Under the pieces are notes generated by a model that ran no database searches, had not been told where the DNA came from, and saw only the letters and a list, made by a program, of their open reading frames with translations. Below, one piece after another: positions 24,569 to 33,592 of a DNA stretch of 64,000 nucleotides (within the stretch, counting starts at the first letter, position 1; each line of letters starts with the position of its first letter). The stretch is from JBCDJG01 sp038748065 (lineage in GTDB: Bacteria > Pseudomonadota > Gammaproteobacteria > Pseudomonadales > Halieaceae). The stretch covers positions 17,013-81,012 of the forward strand of contig JBCDJG010000021.1 of assembly GCA_038748065.1 (NCBI GenBank), in the 5' to 3' direction. The translations under genes were made by a program, and so were the position numbers.

Positions 24569-25345
24569 GTGCTGGAACTGGTACTTTTCGAAAATGATGC
24601 AGAGGGTGCGCGCCGCGCGATGCAGGCAGGCATCAGTGCTTTCATGGTCGATCTTGAGCTGATGGGCAAGGACCTGCGTCAGCTGGGTTTTGACACGGAA
24701 ATCCGACCCGGGCAGTGGAGCGATCTTGAGGCGATAGCGGCAGAGCCGGGCGCCCGGGCCTGGTGCCGCATTAATTCCTACGGCGAGCATACGCCGGGCG
24801 AAGTAGAAAACGCTGTATCGGCAGGCGCATCGGTGGTTTTGCTGCCGATGGTACGCAGGGCCGACGAGGTTAGCGCTTTTCTGGGTCTCCTCAATAGCCG
24901 CTGTGAAGCGGCGATTATGGTAGAGACTCGGGAGTGCGCCGAAATAGCAGCGAGCCTACAGAACCTGCCGATCGATCACGTATTTTTCGGCCTGAATGAT
25001 TTCGCCATCAGTCGCGGTAACAGTTTTATTTTCAGCGCGGTGGCCGACGGTGAAGTAGAGGCTGTGCGCCGTGCGATGCCTGAACGGTCCTTCGGCTTTG
25101 GCGGCCTGACAGACCTTCGACGTGGCGTGCCGATACCCTCAGCGAGACTACTCGAGGAACTGGAGCGTCTGAACTGCAGCTTCACCTTTCTCAGGCGCTC
25201 ATTTCGCCGGGATGCACAGGCTATCGGCGCAGCAGAGATTGTCTCGGGTATTCAAAGATATTGGCGCGAGTGCGCGAGGCGCAGCGACGAGGAGCGACTA
25301 GCAGACCACGCGGCGCTATTGCGCGTCATCGAGGCCAACCGATGA
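24569..25345 (+). CDS. HpcH/HpaI aldolase-citrate lyase family protein
   Basis: 258 residues. GTG start at 24569 without a clear ribosome-binding site. TIM-barrel markers: WCRINSYGEHTPGEVENAVS, VVLLPMVRRADEV, IMVETRECAEI (metal Glu) and VFFGLNDFAISRG (in place of the GxxDLS motif). The family cleaves or forms C-C bonds of 2-oxo acids or CoA esters. It overlaps the following epimerase gene by four bases (ATGA), so the two products are made together; the pair probably acts on a sugar-acid-type compound (inference). Confidence 0.8.
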   Translation: MLELVLFENDAEGARRAMQAGISAFMVDLELMGKDLRQLGFDTEIRPGQWSDLEAIAAEPGARAWCRINSYGEHTPGEVENAVSAGASVVLLPMVRRADEVSAFLGLLNSRCEAAIMVETRECAEIAASLQNLPIDHVFFGLNDFAISRGNSFIFSAVADGEVEAVRRAMPERSFGFGGLTDLRRGVPIPSARLLEELERLNCSFTFLRRSFRRDAQAIGAAEIVSGIQRYWRECARRSDEERLADHAALLRVIEANR

Positions 25346-26343
25346 TCACTCACCGAGGGGCGATGGAGGGTAGTTACTGGCGCGGGCGTCGGGTTTTGGT
25401 CACCGGTGGCTCATCGTTCATCGCGGCTTCTCTCGTGCGCAGGCTGCTGGAATTGGGCGCAGAGGTGAACCTGCTGGTGCGACAGGGCTCGTCCCTCTGG
25501 CGCCTCGCCGAATTGCAGCAGCAATGTGCAGTGTGCAAGGGTGATATTGCTGATCGTGACGCTGTTCTCCAGGCCGTTAGTGCGGCCAGCCCTGGCGTCA
25601 TCTTTCATCTGGCAACTGCCAGGGGCTCAGAGCTACCCGCCTCGCAGTACATTAGTACGTCCATTAACGCAGCGGCCTATTTACTGGAGGGTTTGAAGCT
25701 GCAGCCGAGCCCACCTCGGCTGGTCGTGGCAGGCTCCTCGATGGAGTATGCACCCGGTACAGGCGCTATGACCGAGCGGCATCCCATTGCACCGCGCACC
25801 CTGCACGGCACGGTGAAAGCGGCTGCCGGGCTGCTTTATGCCCAGGCCGCCTATGACGAGGCGCACTGGATCAAGCAACTGCGGATATTTCATGTTTACG
25901 GGCCATGGGAGTCGTCTCACCGTTTTCTTTCGACTGCCATTCGGCTCGCGCTGGCCGGCGAAGCTGTACCCTTGGTCGCTGGCGAATCCCGACGGGATTG
26001 GGTGTATGTGGACGACGTGGTAGAGGCCTTATTGCTGGCGGCGACGGTACGGTCTTCTGAGCATATATTTAATGTAGGCTCGGGGTTGGAGCACGATAAT
26101 GTCGAAGTGCTCGCGGTACTGGAAGAGATTCTTGGCCGGCGCATAAGTACTTTGGCTGATGCCTTGCCTGTGCGTCCATCGGACAGCGCGCATCGATGCG
26201 CGAATATCGCGCTCGCAGCAGATACGCTGGGCTGGTCGCCGCGCTACCAACTCAAGGACGGACTGGAGGCGACACTGGCCTGGATGAGGGCGCATGCTGC
26301 TGCGAAATCAAGCGGCGATGAGAGTGCGCCAACTGTGATCTAA
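25342..26343 (+). CDS. NAD-dependent epimerase/dehydratase-like protein, active-site Tyr replaced
   Basis: 333 residues from ATG 25342. Extended-SDR fold: VLVTGGSSFIAASLVRRLL near the N-terminus, FHLATARG, VVAGSSMEYAPGTG, FHVYGPWESSHRF, RDWVYVDDVVEALLLA, and FNVGSGL. The usual catalytic YxxxK reads HGTVK (His155, Lys159), so the conserved Tyr is missing. The third Gly of the cofactor motif is Ala. Such enzymes normally alter nucleotide sugars. Coupled to the HpcH-like gene and convergent with a broken glycosyltransferase gene. Confidence 0.85.
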   Translation: MITHRGAMEGSYWRGRRVLVTGGSSFIAASLVRRLLELGAEVNLLVRQGSSLWRLAELQQQCAVCKGDIADRDAVLQAVSAASPGVIFHLATARGSELPASQYISTSINAAAYLLEGLKLQPSPPRLVVAGSSMEYAPGTGAMTERHPIAPRTLHGTVKAAAGLLYAQAAYDEAHWIKQLRIFHVYGPWESSHRFLSTAIRLALAGEAVPLVAGESRRDWVYVDDVVEALLLAATVRSSEHIFNVGSGLEHDNVEVLAVLEEILGRRISTLADALPVRPSDSAHRCANIALAADTLGWSPRYQLKDGLEATLAWMRAHAAAKSSGDESAPTVI

Positions 26344-26401
26344 GTTGTACTAGACCGCGCTGCCGTTGGCTGCACTTTAGAGTTGGCTTCATTCAGGCGC
26401 A

Positions 26402-27362
26402 CTACGTCACTACGTGCTCGAGGAAACCGGGCCACAGCGCTAGAAACCTCGCCTTGAACTCACGCACTTCGCCAGACTTTAGCAGGCGGTGCAGTGCGAT
26501 AACCTCACGTGCCTTGGCATCATTCGCGAAGTGGTGATTGAGTAGCCCCAGGCTGCGCAGGCAACAGTGACGGTATTCGCTATCGTTTAGCTTGCCCTGA
26601 TTGTGCGCAGCGCTACCCAGTGCCGCCCAGGCGAGAATGCTGGCGCGAAATGTGGGCGATTGGGTTTGGCTGGATACTTGGGAGCCGGAGCGCCTGAAAG
26701 CGCCGAGTTCTTCATTGATGATGAGGGCACCGGATCTGGCCGAGCCGCGCAGAAAAATACCGAGGTCAAACAGCCCGTAGTGCTCGATACCCCGCCATTC
26801 TTGGGTCAGCGAAAAAACGACTCGCTGCTGCTCTAAATACGGTATTGGAAAACTCACCCAACCAATTGTTCATGAGGGGCAGGATCGAGCGGAACAGGGT
26901 AGCGGTCCCGACATGATGCAGGTCCTGCCCTGACCTTGCGATCGCGTCTGGAAAGTGGTCCGAATCAATGGATTCACCATTCTCTGCAATCACCCTGCGC
27001 CTTGAGAAGCTACACGTGACCTCGCGACTGGCGTGGGCGGCCAAATGGCGTTCGTAGAAAGCGGGCTGAATCAGATCGTCATCGCATAGGATATGAAAAA
27101 ACTCAGTGCCTTCTGGCAGTACGCTAACGAGTTGCTGGAAGTTGGCGTATTGCCCACGCCTGGGGCCGGGCAGGGTCTCTATAGTCAGGCCTTCGCTAAT
27201 CTCGTCCAGGCTGCCATTCTGCAATTTATGTATAAATGTTCCGTCTGCGCTGTCGTCAGAGAGAATAATCCTTTCCGGTGGGCAAGTTTGAGCGCGTAGC
27301 GCCAGGAGCAGTTCCTCGAAAAACTGTGGCTTGAATGCGGGGATCAGGGTGACTACAGACAT
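26402..27362 (-). pseudogene. family 2 glycosyltransferase interrupted by a +1 frameshift
   Basis: Read from ATG 27362 (CAGGAG three bases upstream) the N-terminal part is a GT2 enzyme: VVTLIPAFKPQFFEELLLAL, ILSDDSADG and the metal-binding FHILCDDDLIQPAFYERH. That frame stops near 26766. The rest of the family pattern (IEHYGLFDLGIFLRG, then LIINEELGAFRRSG) continues in another frame to the stop at 26402. Dropping one base from the C4 run at 26790-26793 (G4 on the coding strand) gives a smooth join, ADPRMAGIEHYGLFDLG, and a 319-residue protein. Either a real mutation, phase variation at the homopolymer, or a sequencing error. Confidence 0.82.
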
Positions 27363-27493
27363 GGGCTCCTGCTGGATCGGCTTGGATGTGTTTGGAGCGT
27401 AGTGTAGACCAGCATGGCCTCATACAAACATTTGATACTGCTTCAGATCGCTGCACTCTCGATTACAATAGAAGGCCCCAGGAGGAGTGGACA

Positions 27494-27955
27494 ATGACAG
27501 CACCGTGGATGGAACATCCAAAACTCGTCGCCTGGTTCGACGATCTGGAAGATGCCGTGCTTACAGCGTTTGTGCTGACTGACGAGCAGCGAGCCGAGGT
27601 CAAGGCCCTCAGAGCGCCGCGTGCCGACACCTGGGTCATGCTTGCCAAGGACACCGAAAGCCGTGACATCCTGAGGCAACGGCTCAGCGAGGCCCAGCAG
27701 CACGCCAGCGTGCCCGTGGCCAGTGACTGCCGTGTGCTGGCTGCGCAAGACGCTTTTCTTGCAGATGCCGATACCTTTGAGCAAGACAACGGGTTTGATT
27801 CGATTGAGATCGATTACATTGAGGAGGGTAGCGTTGAGGATTTGCGACGCGAGCTGTTATCCGATGCCGATGACTATGCAGCCTCTGACGAGACCGGCTG
27901 GTTCTACGCCATCCTGGATGAGGAATCAGACTCTGAGCGGGACGATCTGCACTAG
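27494..27955 (+). CDS. acidic protein of unknown function
   Basis: 153 residues from ATG 27494, which has AGGAGGAG upstream. Very acidic, especially the C-terminal half (FDSIEIDYIEEGSVEDLRRE; ILDEESDSERDDLH). No signal peptide, no membrane segment, no family recognised. Codon pattern and ribosome-binding site support it as real. Its stop overlaps that of the convergent DUF998 gene by four bases. Confidence 0.75.
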   Translation: MTAPWMEHPKLVAWFDDLEDAVLTAFVLTDEQRAEVKALRAPRADTWVMLAKDTESRDILRQRLSEAQQHASVPVASDCRVLAAQDAFLADADTFEQDNGFDSIEIDYIEEGSVEDLRRELLSDADDYAASDETGWFYAILDEESDSERDDLH

Positions 27956-28539
27956 CCTTGCATCAACTCCTCGGATCGTGTGGTTCTGCGCCAGAGGAAG
28001 GCAAGCCCGCATACCCACGCAAGATATAGAGCACCTGTAATCCGCTCATAAACGCCTAGCGACAAAACGTCCACCAGCAGGGTGGCCGGGATCAGTAAAA
28101 TCCAGAGTGATAGGCACCAAGTGTTGAAAGCGGTCAATTCGCTGGACATTCGCTTGAAGCCAAGCTGCAGAAAACCCATCGCGAAGCCGACGAGACTGGC
28201 AGTGAGCCACAGCGGGTCGTTAGCGTTGGGGCCCCGTAAGGTATCCAACGGCGTCATGCCAAAGTAGAAGGCGACGTAGAAGTTCGAAAGACCTGCCGCA
28301 GCCAAACATACGCGCCCAAATAGCCAAAATCGACCGTGTCCGGGTTGGCTCAACGCGATGGCTACCAGTAACTGAGCCAGCCCAAAGAGTACCAGGCCTG
28401 TTGTCTGCAGAGCAGCTCCCGGCCCATGACTGAGCAAACTGATAGGGTCCTGAGCGGACAAATCCGGGCTCAGCAGGAGTGCTGTAATGTGCAGAGCGAG
28501 GGTCGCCATCGCGCAAGCTAGGGCTATGATGGTCAGCAT
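27952..28539 (-). CDS. DUF998 family membrane protein
   Basis: 195 residues, six to seven hydrophobic helices. SAQDPISLLSHGPGAALQTT near residues 30-48 is the DUF998 signature (DPIS...G), followed by VLFGLAQLLVAIAL and FYFGMTPLDTLRGPNAN. Function of the family unknown. Start ATG at 28539. Stops convergently, four-base overlap with the acidic protein gene. Confidence 0.82.
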   Translation of the reverse strand: MLTIIALACAMATLALHITALLLSPDLSAQDPISLLSHGPGAALQTTGLVLFGLAQLLVAIALSQPGHGRFWLFGRVCLAAAGLSNFYVAFYFGMTPLDTLRGPNANDPLWLTASLVGFAMGFLQLGFKRMSSELTAFNTWCLSLWILLIPATLLVDVLSLGVYERITGALYLAWVCGLAFLWRRTTRSEELMQG

Positions 28540-28683
28540 CGGATAGTCAGGGCCGGGTTCGGTTAAGCAACTATATCAGCAAGCAGGCTGAGCTGCCTTG
28601 AGTCCACATTTTGTGGCACGCGCCAGGTTTTGGCGGATTGCGTCGAAAAGGTATCTGCTGCACGATAAACCACGGAGTGATGT

Positions 28684-29661
28684 GTGAGCTGTGCCGGGAG
28701 ATTCATAGTGGTTAGGAAGAGTGGGCTGATAACGATGACCTGTTGCTTACTGATGGGCGTCGTCCCTCTGAGTTCGGCTCAGAGACCAGACAAAGCGGGA
28801 TCGCAAGACTATCCCCTGGTGTCGAGGTTTGAGGGGTTTGCGATCGACAAATACGAGCAAACTCAATTTGATCGCTACGAGCTGCCGCTTGGTCCCGCCG
28901 TCGATCGCAAGACCTTCGGCCAGACCCTGACCCTTGAAGGGGCCATTACCAAGATCCACTATGCCTTCCCCGAGCCGCCGATTCCCTCGCTGTATCAGCT
29001 TTACAAAAGCTATGAAGGGGTATTTCAACCCAGCGAAGCTGAGCTGCTGTTTTCCTGCTTCAAGGAGGAGTGTGGTGCTCGCGATGAGGACCTTGTGCGC
29101 AGCGCGGCCGATCAGAAGCGTCTGTTGAACGGCTTCATGGCCTTTGGAGACCACGCCTACCATGCCGTCAAGATGAATGCCGCCGGCCAGGAGGTATACG
29201 TGGCGGTCTACCTCAAGCAGGAGCGCGACAACGTGGCCTATGAGCTGCACTTCATCGAAGTGGAGAGCATGGAAACCGATAACATCACGGTTTCAGATAT
29301 CCAGGAGGGCATGGCTGCGAGCGGCAAGCAGGCCTTCTATGGCTTGTTTTTTGATACCGGTAAGTCCAACTTGAAAGATAGCTCGAAGGCGGAACTTGAT
29401 CTGCTGGCTGAGTACCTCCGCCAGAATTCAAACGATGCCTACTTCATCGTCGGCCACACCGATAACGACGGCGCCTATCAATTCAACCTCACCCTGTCTC
29501 AGGAGCGGGCTCGTTCGGTGGTACAGGCTCTGCGCGATGACTATGGGCTCGACGTCTCGAATCTCACCGCCGTTGGTATTGGCCCTGTTTCGCCCCTTGC
29601 TGCCAACCTCACTCAGGATGGAAAGGCGCAGAACCGGCGCGTTGAGCTGGTGCTGAAATGA
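28684..29661 (+). CDS. DUF4892-OmpA-family envelope protein
   Basis: 325 residues from GTG 28684 (GGAG six bases upstream); an equally good GTG at 28708 with GGGAG would give the more compact signal peptide VRKSGLITMTCCLLMGVVPL. The mature N-terminal half matches DUF4892 (VSRFEGFAIDKYEQTQFDRY, ELPLGP). The C-terminal 110 residues form an OmpA-like peptidoglycan-binding domain: GLFFDTGKSNLKDSSKAELD, YFIVGHTDNDGAYQFN, LSQERARSVVQAL, NRRVELVL. Periplasmic or outer-membrane associated. Followed after 19 bp by a small secreted protein gene. Confidence 0.9.
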   Translation: MSCAGRFIVVRKSGLITMTCCLLMGVVPLSSAQRPDKAGSQDYPLVSRFEGFAIDKYEQTQFDRYELPLGPAVDRKTFGQTLTLEGAITKIHYAFPEPPIPSLYQLYKSYEGVFQPSEAELLFSCFKEECGARDEDLVRSAADQKRLLNGFMAFGDHAYHAVKMNAAGQEVYVAVYLKQERDNVAYELHFIEVESMETDNITVSDIQEGMAASGKQAFYGLFFDTGKSNLKDSSKAELDLLAEYLRQNSNDAYFIVGHTDNDGAYQFNLTLSQERARSVVQALRDDYGLDVSNLTAVGIGPVSPLAANLTQDGKAQNRRVELVLK

Positions 29662-29680
29662 AGGCTGCGGGAGCAACCCT

Positions 29681-30154
29681 ATGAAACCTCGATTGGCATT
29701 AGCTGGATTTATCGGTCTTCTGGCGCTTACCGGCTCCGTCGGCGTGCTTGCGCAGCCTGAGAAGAATCCGGAGGGCTTGGCCTACCACTACATGGCGAAA
29801 ACGAACGAGCAGGGCAGCTGCCAGCCCGAACGCAGAGACCTCGCAAATGCGGAAGCGCTTGCGCTTTATGCCGTGAGAGGTGAGACCGTCTTCGCGATGC
29901 CTGACGGTGACACGGTCATCCCTTTCCAGTCGGTATTTGGCTCATTTGATGACGACGGTTACTCAAAGGACCAGTCGATCAGCATTCTTAATTTCAGTGG
30001 TCCATGCAGTGGCCTTGTGATCACGGTGACGGTGGAGTACTGCGAGTACGGTGCCCCTGATTTTGGCGATAGGGCCTGCCCCGATATTCAGGTGACCGGG
30101 GTGGAGGGCTTTGCCGGCGTCGAGTTTATTCGCGAAGATACCAAAAGCGACTGA
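29681..30154 (+). CDS. small secreted protein, unknown function
   Basis: 157 residues. Signal peptide LALAGFIGLLALTGSVGVLA, mature part with four cysteines (GSCQPERRD; SGPCSGLVI; EYCEYG; RACPDIQV), likely disulfide-bonded, and beta-rich. No family recognised. 19 bp after the DUF4892-OmpA gene and co-directional with it, so probably an envelope partner. Confidence 0.78.
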   Translation: MKPRLALAGFIGLLALTGSVGVLAQPEKNPEGLAYHYMAKTNEQGSCQPERRDLANAEALALYAVRGETVFAMPDGDTVIPFQSVFGSFDDDGYSKDQSISILNFSGPCSGLVITVTVEYCEYGAPDFGDRACPDIQVTGVEGFAGVEFIREDTKSD

Positions 30155-30198
30155 CGCGCCGTGCAAGCGAGCACCGCTATCAAACAGGCTCTCTGCAT

Positions 30199-30894
30199 TC
30201 AGTCCCTGATCGTCAAATTACAGGTGGTGGAGCTAAAAACTGGCCAAAAGTGTAGGCCTATATCCTTATCAGTCACCGCGTTGTTATTGTTGACAGCGTA
30301 GTCCTGGACTCTGCAGCCGGTGAATGAGGCAGATGTCGAGAGATAGGCGGTCTGGTTTATGTCGCCATCGACGCCTTGACGAACGATCATACCTCCAGAA
30401 CTTACGGATTGTTCAGCGAATACTGCGTTTCTTTGAAGAACTTCGGCAAAGTCACCTCTGAGTCTCTCGACGATGAGACGCCCTCTGAAGACGGAGGGCG
30501 TTCCGTCCCCCGTTCCCGATATGATCATTGAACAGCCGTCCAGGTCGCCACAGTACGTTTCTACAATGTCATTGGGAATGGGGATCGAAGTTGTACCGCT
30601 ACCGCTGATGGTATAGCCCTCGAGACCGCTGTTAAGTGCGGCAAAGTTCTCGTTGACTTCATCGGCGTCCGCCACGGTGCCATCAACGAAGGTATTGGGC
30701 AGGTCGACGGCAAACACGGTGAAAAACGGTGCCAGTAGCAGGGCGCCCAGTGGGAGGAGCCTGGCGGACTTATTGCTTTTTGCGAGAACGGTTGACAGGC
30801 CCAGTATAAAGCCGATCGCTAGCAGCGCCCAGGCGCCGACAGGAAGGATGAACGAGGGTGCGTTGACCCCGGACACTTGCAGTAGATCGAACAT
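30199..30894 (-). CDS. envelope protein with sorting-signal-like N-terminus
   Basis: 231 residues. The N-terminus reads FILPVGAWALLAIGFILGLS then TVLAKSNKSAR, a P-x-x-x-W-hydrophobic-basic pattern like the C-terminal IPTL/PEP-type exosortase signals, but placed at the start of the protein. A second hydrophobic stretch (LLPLGALLLAPFFTVFA) with a signal-peptidase-like end follows, then the segment LPNTFVDGTVADADEVNENF common in secreted marine-bacterial proteins, and a beta-rich part with four cysteines (TYCGDLDGCSM; FTGCRVQD; TTCNLTI). Function unknown. Comparison with exosortase signals is inference. Confidence 0.68.
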   Translation of the reverse strand: MFDLLQVSGVNAPSFILPVGAWALLAIGFILGLSTVLAKSNKSARLLPLGALLLAPFFTVFAVDLPNTFVDGTVADADEVNENFAALNSGLEGYTISGSGTTSIPIPNDIVETYCGDLDGCSMIISGTGDGTPSVFRGRLIVERLRGDFAEVLQRNAVFAEQSVSSGGMIVRQGVDGDINQTAYLSTSASFTGCRVQDYAVNNNNAVTDKDIGLHFWPVFSSTTCNLTIRD

Positions 30895-31253
30895 GGTTTC
30901 TTGCTCCCGGCCCGAGCCTGCTTTTTCACTCGCTTGGACCTGATTCTGACACTCAGCAAGTGTTATAGACCAGAGGACGCAGAAGGCAAGGTTGGTTTCC
31001 TAATGCGGTTTCGGCGGCCGCCTATGACCTGATCCCCGCAGGTTGGGAATTGTAATCGCTGCCACGTTTTGCTCGACTGGAAACACGTTCTTGATGGCAT
31101 TGCTGCTTGCGCGTGGCATGGCTATTCTCTGATAACTGTTTTAGGTTGGGACGTGGTTTGCGACGCGACTGCCCCGCGAGAGATTGCATTGTGGCCAACG
31201 CGGCCACGCGGTACATGAAGTGTATGTGAATTTCCAGTGGATGCAGTAGGTCT
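30895..31253. other. 359-bp intergenic region, divergent promoters presumed
   Basis: Separates the left-facing envelope protein gene from the right-facing ligase operon, so it must hold both promoters; I see no consensus pair I would defend. It contains a small perfect hairpin GTGGCC-AACGC-GGCCAC at 31191-31207, about 47 bases before the ligase start. No convincing gene, RNA or repeat otherwise. Confidence 0.5.
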
Positions 31254-32930
31254 ATGACGACTCATTGGGACACACAGTCAACGGCTGAGATTTGGCAGGC
31301 CGCTCTGGGGGTCGATCTTGATATCGACAGCCAGGGTGTCATACCGCCGTGGTCCACACTCGGTGCCTGCCTCGATAGCACCTTCAAGGTGCACGCCGAG
31401 CACGAGTCTGTGGTGGACGGCGAGCAACGGCTGACTTATCGCGAGTTGCACAGGGAGGTTCTATCCATCGCGGCGAGCCTGCGAGCGACCGGCCTGCAGC
31501 ATGGTGACCGTGTGGTGCTGTGGTCGCCCAACTGCTGGCAGATGCAGGCGTCTATACTGGCATGCTGGTGGAGCGGAATGGTCGTCGTGCCGCTGTCTTA
31601 TCACCTGAAGCCCGACGAAGCCTTGCCATTGATGCAGCGAGTGCAGCCTGGCTTGATCATCGCTGGAGCGCCTAACAGTGAAAATAGTCAATTGGGGGAA
31701 CTGTTCGACGTTTTTGGTGAGCATAGGGATCAGGCTCAGAGTGTCCTACCGGGCAGTTCGCCCATTGTCGATCTCAGCCCAAAGCCAACCAATGGCGCAC
31801 TTTCCTGGGCAGAGTTTCGCGTCCGTGCGGGCACCCATCGGCCTCCGCCCTGTGCCGCTGCGGGGCCCGAAGACCTGAGCTACATCGTTTTCACCTCCGG
31901 CACGACCGGCCAACCTAAGGGCGTCGCCATACGGCAAGGCCAAATACTGCGAAGCCTTTTCAACTGTGGCGTGACCCAGGCATTCAGGCCTGGCAACCGT
32001 ATGCTGCTGAGCTCTCCGCTCTCACACACGTTTGGACTGTGTTCGCAGATGCTGAACCCGTTCATGCTCGGTATGTGTCTGGTCTACCCGAGGAGTACCG
32101 CGCCACAGGAGCTTGCGAGCACGATTGCTCAGCTTCGCGCAGCCATTGTCATGGGCCCGCCCTCCTTATTCGAAAGCCTGCTAAGGGCCAACTCGCCGGA
32201 TATGCCGATCTTTGATCACGTGGAACACATAACCATCGGCGGCGCGTCCATACCGCGCACTCTGATTCATACATTGAGGGAGTGTGGCGTTCACTTTGTC
32301 GGCAATGGCTATGGCTTGAGTGAATTCCCGGTCGTCAGTGTCGCCAATGCACACGATAGTGCCAACGACATCGCTCATACGGTCGGGCTGCCTATACCGG
32401 GCATCGAAATTCGTATTGACTTACCTAGCAGCGAAGCCGGCAGCGAACCTGCGGTTGGCGAAATTCTGCTGCGTGGCTATCCGCTTATGGCGGGCTACTA
32501 TAACGACACTGAGGCCACGCAGAGCGCGATAGATTCTGAGGGTTGGTTGTATACCGGTGATCTAGGGTATCTGCGCAATGACGGCAGACTCTGTATTGTC
32601 GGTCGCTGTAAAGACATGTTCATAAGCCATGGCATCAATATCTATCCAGCAGACGTTGAGCAGCTTTTGATGCGCAATGACCAGCTCGAACAAGTCGCTG
32701 TAGTTGGCCGAAGCAGTCGACTTGCAGGCGAAGAGGGCGTGGCCTTCTGCGTGCCGAAAAACGACGCTGAATTTGATCCGGCGGCCCTGCGTCGCTGGTG
32801 TTTTGAACACATCACGCGTTACAAAATTCCTGTCGAATTTATCGAACTCGCGTCTTTGCCGCTTAATGCCAATGGTAAAGTGGACAAAGTAAAACTCGAC
32901 AAACAGCTGCGCTCGCGCGATAGGCTCTGA
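31254..32930 (+). CDS. AMP-forming acyl-CoA/acyl-ACP ligase
   Basis: 558 residues, complete ANL-superfamily enzyme. P-loop TSGTTGQPKG at 214-223, GNGYGLSEFP around 350, WLYTGDLG at 431-438, hinge RCKDMFISHG at 451-460, and the catalytic Lys542 in NANGKVDK. Activates a carboxylic acid as the adenylate and transfers it to a thiol. The next two genes encode an alpha/beta hydrolase and an acyl carrier protein, spaced by two bases and a four-base overlap, so the acceptor is probably that ACP (inference) rather than CoA. Substrate unknown. Confidence 0.93.
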   Translation: MTTHWDTQSTAEIWQAALGVDLDIDSQGVIPPWSTLGACLDSTFKVHAEHESVVDGEQRLTYRELHREVLSIAASLRATGLQHGDRVVLWSPNCWQMQASILACWWSGMVVVPLSYHLKPDEALPLMQRVQPGLIIAGAPNSENSQLGELFDVFGEHRDQAQSVLPGSSPIVDLSPKPTNGALSWAEFRVRAGTHRPPPCAAAGPEDLSYIVFTSGTTGQPKGVAIRQGQILRSLFNCGVTQAFRPGNRMLLSSPLSHTFGLCSQMLNPFMLGMCLVYPRSTAPQELASTIAQLRAAIVMGPPSLFESLLRANSPDMPIFDHVEHITIGGASIPRTLIHTLRECGVHFVGNGYGLSEFPVVSVANAHDSANDIAHTVGLPIPGIEIRIDLPSSEAGSEPAVGEILLRGYPLMAGYYNDTEATQSAIDSEGWLYTGDLGYLRNDGRLCIVGRCKDMFISHGINIYPADVEQLLMRNDQLEQVAVVGRSSRLAGEEGVAFCVPKNDAEFDPAALRRWCFEHITRYKIPVEFIELASLPLNANGKVDKVKLDKQLRSRDRL

Positions 32931-32932
32931 GC

Positions 32933-33592
32933 ATGCCAGAACTAACTAACGTACAGAACGATGCCTCCGTTACTCGCATTGTGCCCGGGTCTGACCAGAT
33001 GATATTTCTGTACCAGGGAAAGATTGGCCAACTCTTTCTCGAACCGCTTGATTTCGTCAAGCTGTCAGGCGCCCGCTCGCACAATGTCACTATGTTTCGC
33101 GATCGGCTCGCCAGCTTTTATCACGGGAGACTCAATGGCCGTTGGAAGAACATTGAGGCAACCCTTGAGGGTCAAAGGCAGCTTCTCAGCGAGCACTCCC
33201 ACGTCACAGCGTTGCATTGCGCGGGCACATCGCAGGGAGGCTATGCGGCGATACTCTTCGGCCACCATCTGAAAGCGCGAACGGTGCACGCTTTCGCACC
33301 TCAAACGGAGATTATCTCGCTAGTTACGCCAGCGTCTCTCAAGTTCTTCCCGGAACCACACCAGGACCTGTCACGCCTCTTGTCAGAGCATAACGGCATC
33401 ACCGAGTACCATCTGTATTACGCCGAAGGCAATGACATAGACACAGCCCACGCGAACAGGATCGCGCATTGCCCCGGGGTCTCTCTCCATCCTCTGCCGG
33501 GCTCGTCTCACAGCCCCTTCACCCATGTTGAGCCGGCCGATGTCTTGGCAGGCCTCTTCCCAGAGTCAAAGCGCGAGGATTCCAAGCCATGA
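32933..33592 (+). CDS. alpha/beta-hydrolase in ligase-ACP operon
   Basis: 219 residues. Nucleophile elbow AGTSQGGYAAILFG with Ser100, likely acid in YYAEGNDIDTAH (Asp168/170) and likely His193 in PGSSHSPFTH. This fold is used by thioesterases and acyltransferases of carrier-protein pathways. Starts two bases after the ligase stop and its own stop overlaps the ACP start (ATGA). No signal peptide. Probably releases or edits the acyl group carried by the ACP (inference). Confidence 0.78.
   Translation: MPELTNVQNDASVTRIVPGSDQMIFLYQGKIGQLFLEPLDFVKLSGARSHNVTMFRDRLASFYHGRLNGRWKNIEATLEGQRQLLSEHSHVTALHCAGTSQGGYAAILFGHHLKARTVHAFAPQTEIISLVTPASLKFFPEPHQDLSRLLSEHNGITEYHLYYAEGNDIDTAHANRIAHCPGVSLHPLPGSSHSPFTHVEPADVLAGLFPESKREDSKP

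Noticed and set aside
31022..31216. 64-codon frame in the gap before the ligase operon
   Set aside because: Basic composition, no ribosome-binding site, no resemblance to known proteins, and it lies where promoters must be.
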